Source of the DNA: Rhodopseudomonas palustris
GTDB taxonomy: Bacteria; Pseudomonadota; Alphaproteobacteria; Rhizobiales; Xanthobacteraceae
Length of the DNA stretch: 64,000 nt
Direction of reading: 5' to 3'
Assembly: GCA_016215605.1 (NCBI GenBank)
Contig: JACRJB010000054.1
Location: 25,771 to 89,770, forward strand
In this document: piece after piece, positions 33,974 to 45,193 of the stretch
Layout: each line of letters starts with the position of its first letter
How positions within the stretch are numbered: position 1 is the stretch's first letter
Program-made: the position numbers and the translations under genes
The notes under the pieces: generated by a model
Told to the model about the DNA's origin: nothing
Seen by the model: only the letters and a program-made list of their open reading frames with translations
The model's database searches: none

Positions 33974-34884
33974 GCTGATCTCTCCGGGGGCGTGCGGATT
34001 TCGCAGGCGAGCGCGTCGGCGAACAGGTCGTCGAGCGCAATCGCGTTGGTCGGATGCGGCACGGTGGTGGTGGAGCGGATCGAGCGGATGCCCGCCGCGG
34101 TGAAGGCGCCGATCATCTCGGCCGGAAACAGCGCGTGGGTGATCATCGCATCGACCGACGTCGCGCCGGCGGCGCGCAGCGCCTGCGCGCAGGTGATCAG
34201 TGTGCCGCCCGATGAGACGATGTCGTCGACCAGCAAGGCCGGACGGCCAGCGATCAAACTGGGATCGTCGAAGACAATCTCGACCGAGCGATCGCCGCGG
34301 CGGATTTTTCGCGCGACCGCGGAGCCTGTGCCGATCAGCGTCGCCAGCGCCTCGACCCATGGCCGAGACTCGGCGTCGGGGCCGACCACGACCGTCGCCG
34401 GATCGAGCCCGCTGGCGCGTAGCGCCGCCGCGATCGTCGGCATCGCCGAAAGGTCGTCGGCCTCGATGCCCGGAAACACCTCGCCCAGCGTCGCGATGCG
34501 GTGCAGATGCGCATCGACGGTGATGACGCGATCGACCAGCGAGGCCAGCAGCTTGCCGATCGCCTTCTGGCTGATCGCCTCGCCGGGGTGAAACGCGACG
34601 TCCTGGCGCATGTAGCAGAGATACGGCGCCAGCAGCACCAACCGGGTACAGCCACCGCGGCGTAGCGCTTCCGCCGCGAACAGGATCGTCAGCAATTTCT
34701 CGTTCGGCTGGTCGAGCGGCACGTACAAGATCGTGGTCGGCGTCGCCGGCCCGATCGTCACCGCGATCTCGCCGTCGGGGAAGCGATGCTGCGCGATCGT
34801 GTGCACCGGCACGCCGAGGCGTTCCCCGAGCCGCTCGGCATCGGCGCGCGCCGCGGTGAGGCACTGGATTGCTGCAGTGCTCAC
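33970..34884 (-). CDS. prs: Ribose-phosphate pyrophosphokinase-like protein
   Basis: 304 residues. [13 protein letters not shown], the catalytic-loop region [37 protein letters not shown] and the PRPP loop [12 protein letters not shown] identify the PRPP-synthetase family, which makes PRPP from ribose-5-phosphate and ATP. It is divergent from housekeeping Prs (for example [13 protein letters not shown] in the N-terminal half) and nearer to the short archaeal-like branch, so it is probably a second, specialised copy. It overlaps both neighbours by 4 bases (ATGA). Confidence 0.88.
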   Translation of the reverse strand: MSTAAIQCLTAARADAERLGERLGVPVHTIAQHRFPDGEIAVTIGPATPTTILYVPLDQPNEKLLTILFAAEALRRGGCTRLVLLAPYLCYMRQDVAFHPGEAISQKAIGKLLASLVDRVITVDAHLHRIATLGEVFPGIEADDLSAMPTIAAALRASGLDPATVVVGPDAESRPWVEALATLIGTGSAVARKIRRGDRSVEIVFDDPSLIAGRPALLVDDIVSSGGTLITCAQALRAAGATSVDAMITHALFPAEMIGAFTAAGIRSIRSTTTVPHPTNAIALDDLFADALACEIRTPPERSA

Positions 34885-36425
34885 GACACCAGCTCCACCG
34901 CGGACGGCGTGTGGTGATTGATGGTGAAGCCGGAGTCCGCCTGCGCCGCGGCGACCGCGAGGTCGAATTCGGAGCGCTCCGACGCGTAGATCCGGTAGAT
35001 CGCTTCGCCCTTGGCGGCGCGGTCGCCGATCTTCTTGAACAGGTCGATGCCCGCGCCCTTGGCGAGCGGCGCGCCGGCGGTGCGGGCGAGGCGGTTGATA
35101 CGCAGGCAGTCGATCGCGCTGACGATGCCGTCGTTCGGCGCCAGCACGTCGGCGGCGTGCGCGCCGAGTTCGGTGCGGCAGGTCGAGGGACCCTGCGCGT
35201 CGATGATCTGCTGCATCTTCTTCAGCGCCGCGCCGCTGTCGAGTAATTCCTTCGCGCGCGCGTAGCCGGCGCCGCCGCGCAGCTGCGGATCGTATTCGAG
35301 CAGATGCGCGGCCAGCCGCAGCGACTTCTCACGCAGGTCCGCGGGCGCGCCCGGCTCGTTGCCGAGCACCGCCATCACGTCGCGCGCCTCCAGCACCGGG
35401 CCGATGCCGCGGCCGATCGGCTGGCGGCCGTCGGTGGTCACCACTTCGACCGCGATGCCGAAATGATCGCCGACGAATTCGAACAGCTTGCGCAGCCGCA
35501 TCGCCTCGTTGGTGGTCGCCACCTTGGCGCTGGGCCCGACCGGGAAGTCGACCAACAGATGCGTCGAGCCGGCGGCGAGCTTCTTCGACATGATCGAGGC
35601 GACCATCTGCTCCGGCGTGTCGAGACTGAGCGGGCGCTCCACCGAAATCAGGATGTCGTCGGCTGGCGACAGATTGACGTGGCCGCCCCACACCAGACAG
35701 CCGCCGCAGCTGTGGACCACCTGCTTCATCTGCTCGACGTCGAGATCGACCCGCGCCAGCACCTCCATCGTGTCGGCGGTGCCGGCCGGCGAGGTGATCG
35801 CCCGCGACGAGGTCTTCGGGATCAGCAGGCCGTGGGCGGCGACGATCGGCACCACGATCATCGTGGTGCGATTGCCGGGGATGCCGCCGATGCAATGCTT
35901 GTCGACGACGATCGGATTGTCCCAACGCAGCTTGGTGCCGACCGAGGCCATCGCGCCGACCAGCGCCAGCAATTCCTCGGTCGAGGTGAAGCGCGCAGCG
36001 CTGATCAGGAAGGCGGCGATCTCCATGTCGGAGTAACGGAAATGCGCGATATCGCCGATGATCGCGGTGATCTCCGCATCCGTCAGCTTGCGGCCCTGGA
36101 TCTTGGCGCGCACCGCATCCATGCTCGCCGGCGGCCGCGCCGGCGTCACCGTCACCGCGCTGCCGACCGGTTCGTTGAAGCGGCGGAATGCCGGCTCCGA
36201 CAGGCCGAGTTCGCCGGGGCCGATCAGCGCGTCGTCGTCGGTGATCATCAGCGTCGCCAGCAGCACCTTCGAATTGATCCGCAGCTCGACGCGGCTGAAG
36301 CCGCGGAACACGTCGGCGTGCAGGGCGCGCGAGCGGCGCGAGATCACCGCGACGTTCTCGCGGCCGGTGTCGAGGCTGATCCGCCGGATCGTCAGCGGCG
36401 GGCGGGTGAGATCGGGGGCATTCAC
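34881..36425 (-). CDS. AMP phosphorylase / thymidine-phosphorylase-family enzyme
   Basis: 514 residues. It resembles archaeal AMP (NMP) phosphorylase more than bacterial thymidine phosphorylase. There is an extra N-terminal domain of about 90 residues. The phosphate/ribose-binding region reads [25 protein letters not shown], and [20 protein letters not shown] replaces the bacterial SGRGLGHTGGT. Expected reaction: nucleoside 5'-monophosphate plus phosphate to ribose-1,5-bisphosphate plus base. It is the first gene of the operon, divergent from a DUF1858 gene, with an FNR/NnrR-type box midway between them. Confidence 0.88.
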   Translation of the reverse strand: MNAPDLTRPPLTIRRISLDTGRENVAVISRRSRALHADVFRGFSRVELRINSKVLLATLMITDDDALIGPGELGLSEPAFRRFNEPVGSAVTVTPARPPASMDAVRAKIQGRKLTDAEITAIIGDIAHFRYSDMEIAAFLISAARFTSTEELLALVGAMASVGTKLRWDNPIVVDKHCIGGIPGNRTTMIVVPIVAAHGLLIPKTSSRAITSPAGTADTMEVLARVDLDVEQMKQVVHSCGGCLVWGGHVNLSPADDILISVERPLSLDTPEQMVASIMSKKLAAGSTHLLVDFPVGPSAKVATTNEAMRLRKLFEFVGDHFGIAVEVVTTDGRQPIGRGIGPVLEARDVMAVLGNEPGAPADLREKSLRLAAHLLEYDPQLRGGAGYARAKELLDSGAALKKMQQIIDAQGPSTCRTELGAHAADVLAPNDGIVSAIDCLRINRLARTAGAPLAKGAGIDLFKKIGDRAAKGEAIYRIYASERSEFDLAVAAAQADSGFTINHHTPSAVELVS

Positions 36426-36536
36426 AACGGCGGGGCTCCGCGTGGCGGCCGGTCGGCCGGGTCAGGAGCGCATGCCGCAGCAGGGGTGCCGCGTCATGCG
36501 CGCGGAGGAGGCTAGGAGTTTGCGCGCCCGATCAGA

Positions 36537-36550
36537 TTGACCGTGGTCAA
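36537..36550. promoter_or_regulatory. FNR/NnrR-type operator
   Basis: TTGACCGTGGTCAA is a perfect inverted repeat with TTG-N8-CAA geometry, as bound by Crp/Fnr-family regulators. It lies 111 bases before the phosphorylase ATG and 112 before the DUF1858 ATG, so it could serve both divergent promoters. Confidence 0.7.
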
Positions 36551-36662
36551 TGTCGAATGCGGCGCGCGGACGCAGCTCACATGCCTCCGATGCGCGGGAA
36601 GGTTGTTGCGGGACAACGATCGGTTCGGCGATGGCGCTCACTTTGCAGCGAGGGAGAGGACC

Positions 36663-36914
36663 ATGCTCATTCACCGCACCAGCGTCGTCGAGGACGTGAT
36701 GCGCGACTGGCCGGCGACGATCCGGACGTTTCTGGATTTCAAGCTGGCCTGTGTCGGCTGCCCGATCGCGACGTTTCACACCGTCGCGGATTCCTGCCAC
36801 GAGCACGGCATCGACGAGGCCGCCTTCCTCGCCGCGCTACGCGCGGTGGTCGTGCGCGTCGTCGATCAGGGTTCTTTGCCGTCGGACGTCTGTTCGGCCA
36901 GCACCACGAGCTGA
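36663..36914 (+). CDS. DUF1858-domain small protein
   Basis: 83 residues from the ATG at 36663, with GAGGGAGAGG just upstream. The DUF1858 pattern is present: SVVEDVMRDWPATIRTFLDFKLACVGCPIATFHTVADSCHEHGID, including the CVGC motif. The family is often linked to anaerobic and nitrogen-oxide metabolism (ScdA/YtfE-like N-termini and hybrid-cluster loci). The last 16 or so codons overlap the 3' end of the convergent regulator gene. Confidence 0.85.
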   Translation: MLIHRTSVVEDVMRDWPATIRTFLDFKLACVGCPIATFHTVADSCHEHGIDEAAFLAALRAVVVRVVDQGSLPSDVCSASTTS

Positions 36915-37576
36915 TGCGGCTCGCGCAGAACGATCTTCTGCCGGCCGCTCTCGATCAGGCCGCGCTGCTCCCACCCGCTGAGCAGCCGGCTGACGGTGTG
37001 CAGCGTGGTGCCGGTCATCTGCGCGATGTCCTGGCGGCTGATCGGGAAATCGATCTGCACGCCGTTCTCGACCTTGCGGCCGGATTGTTTGGCGAGTCGC
37101 AGCAGCGCGTGGGCGACGCGCTGCTCGACCTGCTGGGTCGACATTTCGATGACCCGCGAATGGGTTTCCTGCAGCCGGCTGCCGACCGTGCGCAGCGTGT
37201 TGGTGGCGAGCGACGGATATGTCTCCACCAGCCGCGGCCAGGCGGCGCTCGGCCACGCCAGCACGATGCTGTCGTCGACCGCGGTCGCGGTCGCCGGATA
37301 GCGTTGCAGCCCGATCGCCATCGCCACGCCCAGCGTCTCGCCGGGCGTGACGTAGCGCACCACGACCTGCTCGCCGGCCGGCGTCACCTTGCTGGCGCGG
37401 ACATGGCCGTGCAGCAGCACGAAGAACGAATGCGCGTCTTCGCCCTGCTCGAACACGTGCGCATTCTTCGGAACCCGCACCGACCGCGCCTCCTGCAGGA
37501 TGGCGTCGAGCTCGTCGGCGGCCAGCCCGGCGAACAGCGGCAGCTTCGCGACGAGGGAGGTGTCGATGGTCGCCAT
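36866..37576 (-). CDS. Crp/Fnr-family regulator, NnrR-like
   Basis: 236 residues from the ATG at 37576. The cyclic-nucleotide-binding-like domain spans about residues 10-130 (LPLFAGLAADELDAIL...FEQGEDAHSFFVLLHGHVRAS). The C-terminal winged helix is FPISRQDIAQMTGTTLHTVSRLLSGWEQRGLI. The recognition helix TLHTVSR has His where FNR has Glu, as in the NO-responsive NnrR branch. No N-terminal Cys cluster is present, so it is not an iron-sulfur FNR. Probable control of the adjacent phosphorylase and DUF1858 genes is inferred from the box at 36537. Confidence 0.82.
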   Translation of the reverse strand: MATIDTSLVAKLPLFAGLAADELDAILQEARSVRVPKNAHVFEQGEDAHSFFVLLHGHVRASKVTPAGEQVVVRYVTPGETLGVAMAIGLQRYPATATAVDDSIVLAWPSAAWPRLVETYPSLATNTLRTVGSRLQETHSRVIEMSTQQVEQRVAHALLRLAKQSGRKVENGVQIDFPISRQDIAQMTGTTLHTVSRLLSGWEQRGLIESGRQKIVLREPHQLVVLAEQTSDGKEP

Positions 37577-38007
37577 GCGATGTCTCGGAGGTGATGGTCC
37601 TGCGCCAGCTAAATCGCGATTGGGCGCAAGGAGCAAGAGGGGAGCCGCGTTCGCCGAAGCGATCGCATGGACGACTTCGTGGGATTGAGCTCAAGGCTTC
37701 GCGTTGGTGAACACAGCGGGACGAACAGATGTCTCGCAATTTCATTGTGGCAGGTTGTCGCACGACAAAGCGGGGCAATTCGATCGTCGCACGCGATTTT
37801 GTGCGTCCGTCGTGATCAGCGAGCAGGTTTTGCGTAACGCTCTTCACCTGCGTCGGTGCGCTATCAGACGCACACACTGTCAGTCGGCAGCCTGAAGCCG
37901 CTACGTCATCGATCGCTGAGTGAGACAGCCAGGGCTGCTTAGTGAGCGGTTAATTATTACCAACCATAAGACCGAGCATCAAAAGATACGATCCTGAAAG
38001 GATGACG
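37577..38007. other. Intergenic region between the NnrR-like gene and the chemoreceptor
   Basis: 431 bases without a gene, more AT-rich towards the right. It contains a second TTG-N8-CAA palindrome (TTGTCGCACGACAA, 37755-37768) about 180 bases before the regulator ATG and 240 before the chemoreceptor ATG. The region just before 38008 (TTAATTATTACCAACCATAA, about 37950) may hold the chemoreceptor promoter. Confidence 0.5.
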
Positions 38008-39708
38008 ATGGCTTGGATCCAGAATCGACGAATGATCACGAAGTTTGCGCTGATCGTGGGTGTGCTTGGGACAATCATGCTCGTGTCGACTGGGGCAACG
38101 GTCTATCGACTGAAGAATATCGACGACATCTACTCCGACCTCATCTCGCGCGTCGATCGCGCGGCCACGACCGTGGCGCGTTCGACCGCGCGCGTGAATG
38201 CGTATTTCTCGAACGCCCTGCAACTGACGCTGGACGATTCCGTACAGGGCAAGGCGCGGCTCGCGACCGCCATTGGCGAGGAGCGCGATGCCTATGTTCG
38301 TCTGATGGAGTCCGTCATCAAATCGCTGCCGGAGAAGGAGGCCCAGATCCGCCCCGTGCTCGCCGGCTACAATTCGGTGTTCGAGGCCTGTGCGCCGCTG
38401 CTCTCGATCGCGGCCAAGGCCGTGTCCGAAGATGCGCGGATGGCGGGGGCGACGCGTATGAACGCCGATTGCCTGCGGCCATCGCAGGAGTGGAACGTCA
38501 AACAGCGGGCTCTGGTGCATGAAATCACCCTGTATGCGGAACGCGAATCCGAGGTGATCACCCAGCAGGTCAACAGAAGCGTCCTGACCACCGCGGTGCT
38601 CGCCATGATCGGGCTGCTCGCCGGCTGCGCGCTCGCCGGCTGGATCGCGATTTTCGGCGTCACCCGTCCGATGTCGGCCTTGAAGCGTGTCATGGAAGCG
38701 TTCGCGCACAACGATCTCAGCGCGCAGGTGCCGGGCATCGAGCGCCGTGACGAACTCGGCGAGATGGCCAAGACCGTCCAGGTGTTCAAGGACAACGCGC
38801 TGGAAGTGGCACGCCTGAAGGAAGCGCAGGAGCAGGCCGAGCAGGAGGCCGCCGCCAAGCGCCGGGCCGACATGATGAAGCTGGCCGACAGTTTCGAGAA
38901 CGCCGTCGGCGAGATCATCGAAACCGTCAGCTCGGCATCGTGCGAACTGGAAAGCTCGGCGAGCGTGCTGTCGGACACCGCCGACCGCTCGCAGCAGCTG
39001 ACGACTTCCGCCGCCGCGGCCTCTGACCAGGCCTCGGCGAACGTGCAATCGGTTGCGTCGGCGAGCGAAGAGCTGGCGTCGTCGGTGAGCGAGATCAGCC
39101 GGCAGGTGCAGGAATCGGCGCGGATCGCCGGCGGCGCCGTGCAGCAGACGCGGCTGGCCAACGAGCGCGTCGGCGAACTCAGTCAGGCTGCAAGCCGGAT
39201 CGGCGCTGTGGTCGAGTTGATCAACACCATCGCGGGGCAGACCAATCTGCTGGCGCTGAACGCGACGATCGAAGCGGCGCGCGCCGGTGATGCCGGACGC
39301 GGCTTCGCGGTGGTCGCCAGCGAAGTGAAGACGCTGGCCGAGCAGACCGCCAAGGCCACCGGCGAGATCGCCCAGCAGGTCGGCAGCATCCAGTCCGCCA
39401 CCGAGGTCTCGGTCAGCGCCATCCGCGAGATCGCCACCACGATCGAGCGGGTCTCGGAGATCGCCGCATCGATCGCGTCGGCCGTCGAGGAGCAGGGCGT
39501 CGCCACGCAGGAGATCTCGCGCAGCGTTCAGCAGGCCGCGCTCGGCACGCGGGAAGTGGCGAACAATGTCGGCCAGGTCGAGAAGGGTGCCAGCGAGACC
39601 GGCGCGGCTTCGGCCCAGGTGCTCTCCGCCGCCAAGTCGCTGTCGCAGGAGAGCAACGTCCTGAAAAAGCAGGTCGGTGACTTCCTGTGCACCGTCCGCG
39701 CGGCCTGA
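38008..39708 (+). CDS. Methyl-accepting chemotaxis protein
   Basis: About 566 residues. Membrane segments are at about 10-32 and 188-213, flanking a periplasmic helical sensor domain of about 150 residues (four-helix-bundle type, no recognisable PAS/Cache). A HAMP domain follows ([48 protein letters not shown]). The signalling hairpin contains [39 protein letters not shown]. The ATG at 38008 was preferred to 38002 because GAAAGG lies 6 bases before it. No C-terminal CheR-binding pentapeptide is seen (ends CTVRAA). Ligand unknown. Confidence 0.94.
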   Translation: MAWIQNRRMITKFALIVGVLGTIMLVSTGATVYRLKNIDDIYSDLISRVDRAATTVARSTARVNAYFSNALQLTLDDSVQGKARLATAIGEERDAYVRLMESVIKSLPEKEAQIRPVLAGYNSVFEACAPLLSIAAKAVSEDARMAGATRMNADCLRPSQEWNVKQRALVHEITLYAERESEVITQQVNRSVLTTAVLAMIGLLAGCALAGWIAIFGVTRPMSALKRVMEAFAHNDLSAQVPGIERRDELGEMAKTVQVFKDNALEVARLKEAQEQAEQEAAAKRRADMMKLADSFENAVGEIIETVSSASCELESSASVLSDTADRSQQLTTSAAAASDQASANVQSVASASEELASSVSEISRQVQESARIAGGAVQQTRLANERVGELSQAASRIGAVVELINTIAGQTNLLALNATIEAARAGDAGRGFAVVASEVKTLAEQTAKATGEIAQQVGSIQSATEVSVSAIREIATTIERVSEIAASIASAVEEQGVATQEISRSVQQAALGTREVANNVGQVEKGASETGAASAQVLSAAKSLSQESNVLKKQVGDFLCTVRAA

Positions 39709-39723
39709 GGACCGATCATGACC

Positions 39724-39750
39724 ATCGCCGGCGGCCCGGCCGCCGGCGAT
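39724..39750. terminator. Hairpin between convergent chemoreceptor and kinase genes
   Basis: An 11-base perfect stem, ATCGCCGGCGG-N5-CCGCCGGCGAT. No T-run follows on either strand, so termination is only probable. Confidence 0.45.
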
Positions 39751-39793
39751 GCGCCTGAAGGACGCTCGCCGATCATGAAGCCATGCCGGCGTC

Positions 39794-43339
<3,546 letters not shown>

Positions 43340-43674
43340 CGGCGCTCGCGCAGCGGTTCCCGTCCGGTTCAGGCGCCGTGCAGCTCGAAACGGCGGCCGG
43401 CAAAGAACCTTAACAATTCATTATCGCTTTCGGTCGCCGCCAGGTCCACGCTTGCCGGTGCGCTATCCCAACCAAAGCGCTGATAACCTTAATTCGGCCA
43501 CTCCGCAGAACCTCGGCGGCCCCATCTGCGTTGTAAGGTTGCAAAAAGCGCTCGTTCGGTCACGATGCGACAGGCTGCCATCGGCCGGTCACACCAGCGA
43601 TGCGAGAGAGCATTAAGGTGGCTGCAGACAACGAGACGGGCCCTCGAAAGGCCCGGGCGCAACAGGAGTGGATC
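43340..43674. other. Intergenic region between the kinase and first phasin
   Basis: 335 bases. It should carry divergent promoters. A GGGCC...GGCCC hairpin lies just before the phasin (about 43639-43655). A GTG at 43618 could extend the phasin in frame but was not preferred. Confidence 0.5.
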
Positions 43675-44058
43675 ATGGATCAGGATGGGCGTGACCGTTT
43701 CGAAATTCCCAAGGAAATGCGCTCCGTCGCCGAGGCGAGCTTCGATCAGGCCCGCAAGGCGTTCGAGCACATGCTGTCGAGCGCCCAGCAGACCGCCACC
43801 ACCATCGAGGACCGCGGCGCCACCGTCCGCGCCAACGCCAAGGAAATCACCACCAAGGCGGTCAGCTTCGCCGAACGCAACGTCTCGGCTGCGCTCGACT
43901 ACGCCCAGCAACTGGTCCACGCCAAGGATCTCGGCGACGTGTTGCGGCTGCACAGCGAATATGTTCAGGCGCAGATGAAGGCGCTCGCCGAGCAGGCGGC
44001 CGAACTCGGCCAGGTGGTCACCAAGGCCGCCCAGGACGCCACCAAGCCGAAGACCTGA
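43675..44058 (+). CDS. Phasin family protein
   Basis: 127 residues, helical. FEIPKEMRSVAEASFDQARKAFEHMLSSAQ is the typical phasin opening; FAERNVSAALDYAQQLVHAKDLGDVLRLHSEYVQAQMKALAEQAAELGQ is the phasin core with the xxxLxLHSEYxxxQ pattern. Phasins coat polyhydroxyalkanoate granules. AGGAG 7 bases upstream supports the ATG at 43675. A second phasin gene follows in the same direction. Confidence 0.92.
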   Translation: MDQDGRDRFEIPKEMRSVAEASFDQARKAFEHMLSSAQQTATTIEDRGATVRANAKEITTKAVSFAERNVSAALDYAQQLVHAKDLGDVLRLHSEYVQAQMKALAEQAAELGQVVTKAAQDATKPKT

Positions 44059-44141
44059 CGGTCTCCCGCCGTCCCCGCGGCCTCGCGATCATTTGAAATA
44101 TTTGCCCCGCTGAGGCCGCAAATTGGCGAACAATGCGGCAC

Positions 44142-44168
44142 TGCAATGCAAATTTATGTTGCATTGCA
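44142..44168. promoter_or_regulatory. TGC/GCA-rich palindrome, candidate PhaR operator
   Basis: A perfect 10-base inverted repeat, TGCAATGCAA-N7-TTGCATTGCA, 136 bases before the second phasin ATG, with a further TTTTGCG just downstream. It resembles the TGC/GCA-rich sites described for the PHB-responsive repressor PhaR, which controls phasin genes. Confidence 0.6.
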
Positions 44169-44304
44169 CAAATTTTGCGTTATCGTGAACACGAAAGGGT
44201 GGCCAGCGCGGGTCGTCCTTGGTTAAGGCTCGGCGATCGGCCCATTTTTTACTCAGGTCTTTCGCGCGGGTCACTTCGATCTCCCCACCACCGAAGGATG
44301 TCCC

Positions 44305-44736
44305 ATGGCCGATTCGAACGATCCGTTCTCCACCGTCATCCCGTTCCAGCTTCCCGAGCAGGTTCGCGCCTTCGCCGAGAAGGGCGTGTCGCAGGCTCGC
44401 GAGAGCTACAGCAAGCTTCGTGACGTGGCCGAAAGCAACAACGGCACGATCGAAGCGGTGTTCTCCTCGGCCAGCAAGGGCGCGACCGACTATTCCACCA
44501 AGGTGTTCGACTTCGTGAAGACCAACACCAGCGCCAGCTTCGACTTCGCGCACAGCCTGTTCGGCGCCAAGACCCTGCCGGAAGTGCTGGAAATGTGGAC
44601 GTCGCACGCCAAGAAGCAGGTCGAAGTGCTGACCTCGCAGACCAAGGAACTGACCGAACTGTCGCAGAAGGTCGCCGCCGAGACCGTCGAGCCGATCAAG
44701 GCCAACGCCTCGAAGATCTTCACGCCCGCCGCCTGA
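44305..44736 (+). CDS. Phasin family protein
   Basis: 143 residues. IPFQLPEQVRAFAEKGVSQARESYSKLRDVAESNNGTIEAVFSSASKGATDYSTKVFDFVKTNTSASFDFAHSLFGAKTLPEVLEMWTSHAKKQVEVL is a clear phasin (Phasin_2-type). AAGGA precedes the ATG. It has its own promoter region with a PhaR-like palindrome and its own terminator, so it is independently regulated from the upstream phasin. Confidence 0.95.
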   Translation: MADSNDPFSTVIPFQLPEQVRAFAEKGVSQARESYSKLRDVAESNNGTIEAVFSSASKGATDYSTKVFDFVKTNTSASFDFAHSLFGAKTLPEVLEMWTSHAKKQVEVLTSQTKELTELSQKVAAETVEPIKANASKIFTPAA

Positions 44737-44761
44737 TTCCGGCCGCTCGCACGATTTCGAA

Positions 44762-44788
44762 AGCCCGGGCCTCGTCCCGGGCTTTTTT
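44762..44788 (+). terminator. Terminator after the second phasin
   Basis: Arms AGCCCGGG and CCCGGGCT with a 6-base loop, then TTTTT. Confidence 0.9.
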
Positions 44789-44892
44789 GTCGACAGCGAC
44801 CCACGACATTCGTCGGAGAGCCGTTCGCGGCCTTGCCAAAGCGCGGCGTTGCACCTAGTTTCCGCCCGTTCGCGGCCGAGGCCGCGCCGGAT

Positions 44893-44969
44893 GCAGTTGT
44901 AGCTCAGTTGGTTAGAGCGCCTGTCTGTGGAACAGGAGGTCGGTGGTTCGAGCCCACCCAACTGTACCA
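44893..44969 (+). tRNA. tRNA-His (GTG)
   Basis: A 77-base cloverleaf including encoded CCA. The D-arm is AGCTCAGTTGGTTAGAGC, the anticodon stem CCTGT/ACAGG encloses CTGTGGA (anticodon GTG), and the T-arm is GGTGGTTCGAGCCCACC. Acceptor GCAGTTG pairs with CAACTGT, giving G1:U72. The discriminator is A73 and the base before G1 is T, so no G-1 is encoded, as in other alphaproteobacterial tRNA-His. Confidence 0.97.
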
Positions 44970-45193
44970 TCAAAATCAAGCGCTTGACGTGAAGGGGTGC
45001 GGTGACGCGCTGTCGTCAGGCCTGGCTTGGCCCTAAGCGCCGCCCACAATCACGCGATCCCCGAACTCGTCGCTCGCCTGCAATGGCGCTCGGAGTTGTC
45101 CTGTCTGTCGGTAGCCACCGCTGGGGACCTCGCATCAGTCAGCCCAGCAGCGCGATCGGCCAACTCCCCACCCAGCAGCTTCGATACGGCGCT

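Noticed and set aside
37681..37700. TTGAGCTCAA as an FNR box upstream of the NnrR-like gene
   Set aside because: The half sites are separated by only 2 bases instead of 4, so the geometry does not fit FNR binding; the TTG-N8-CAA palindrome at 37755 fits better.
43618..43674. A longer start (GTG 43618) for the first phasin
   Set aside because: The extra residues look unlike phasin N-termini, and the ATG at 43675 has a well-placed AGGAG.
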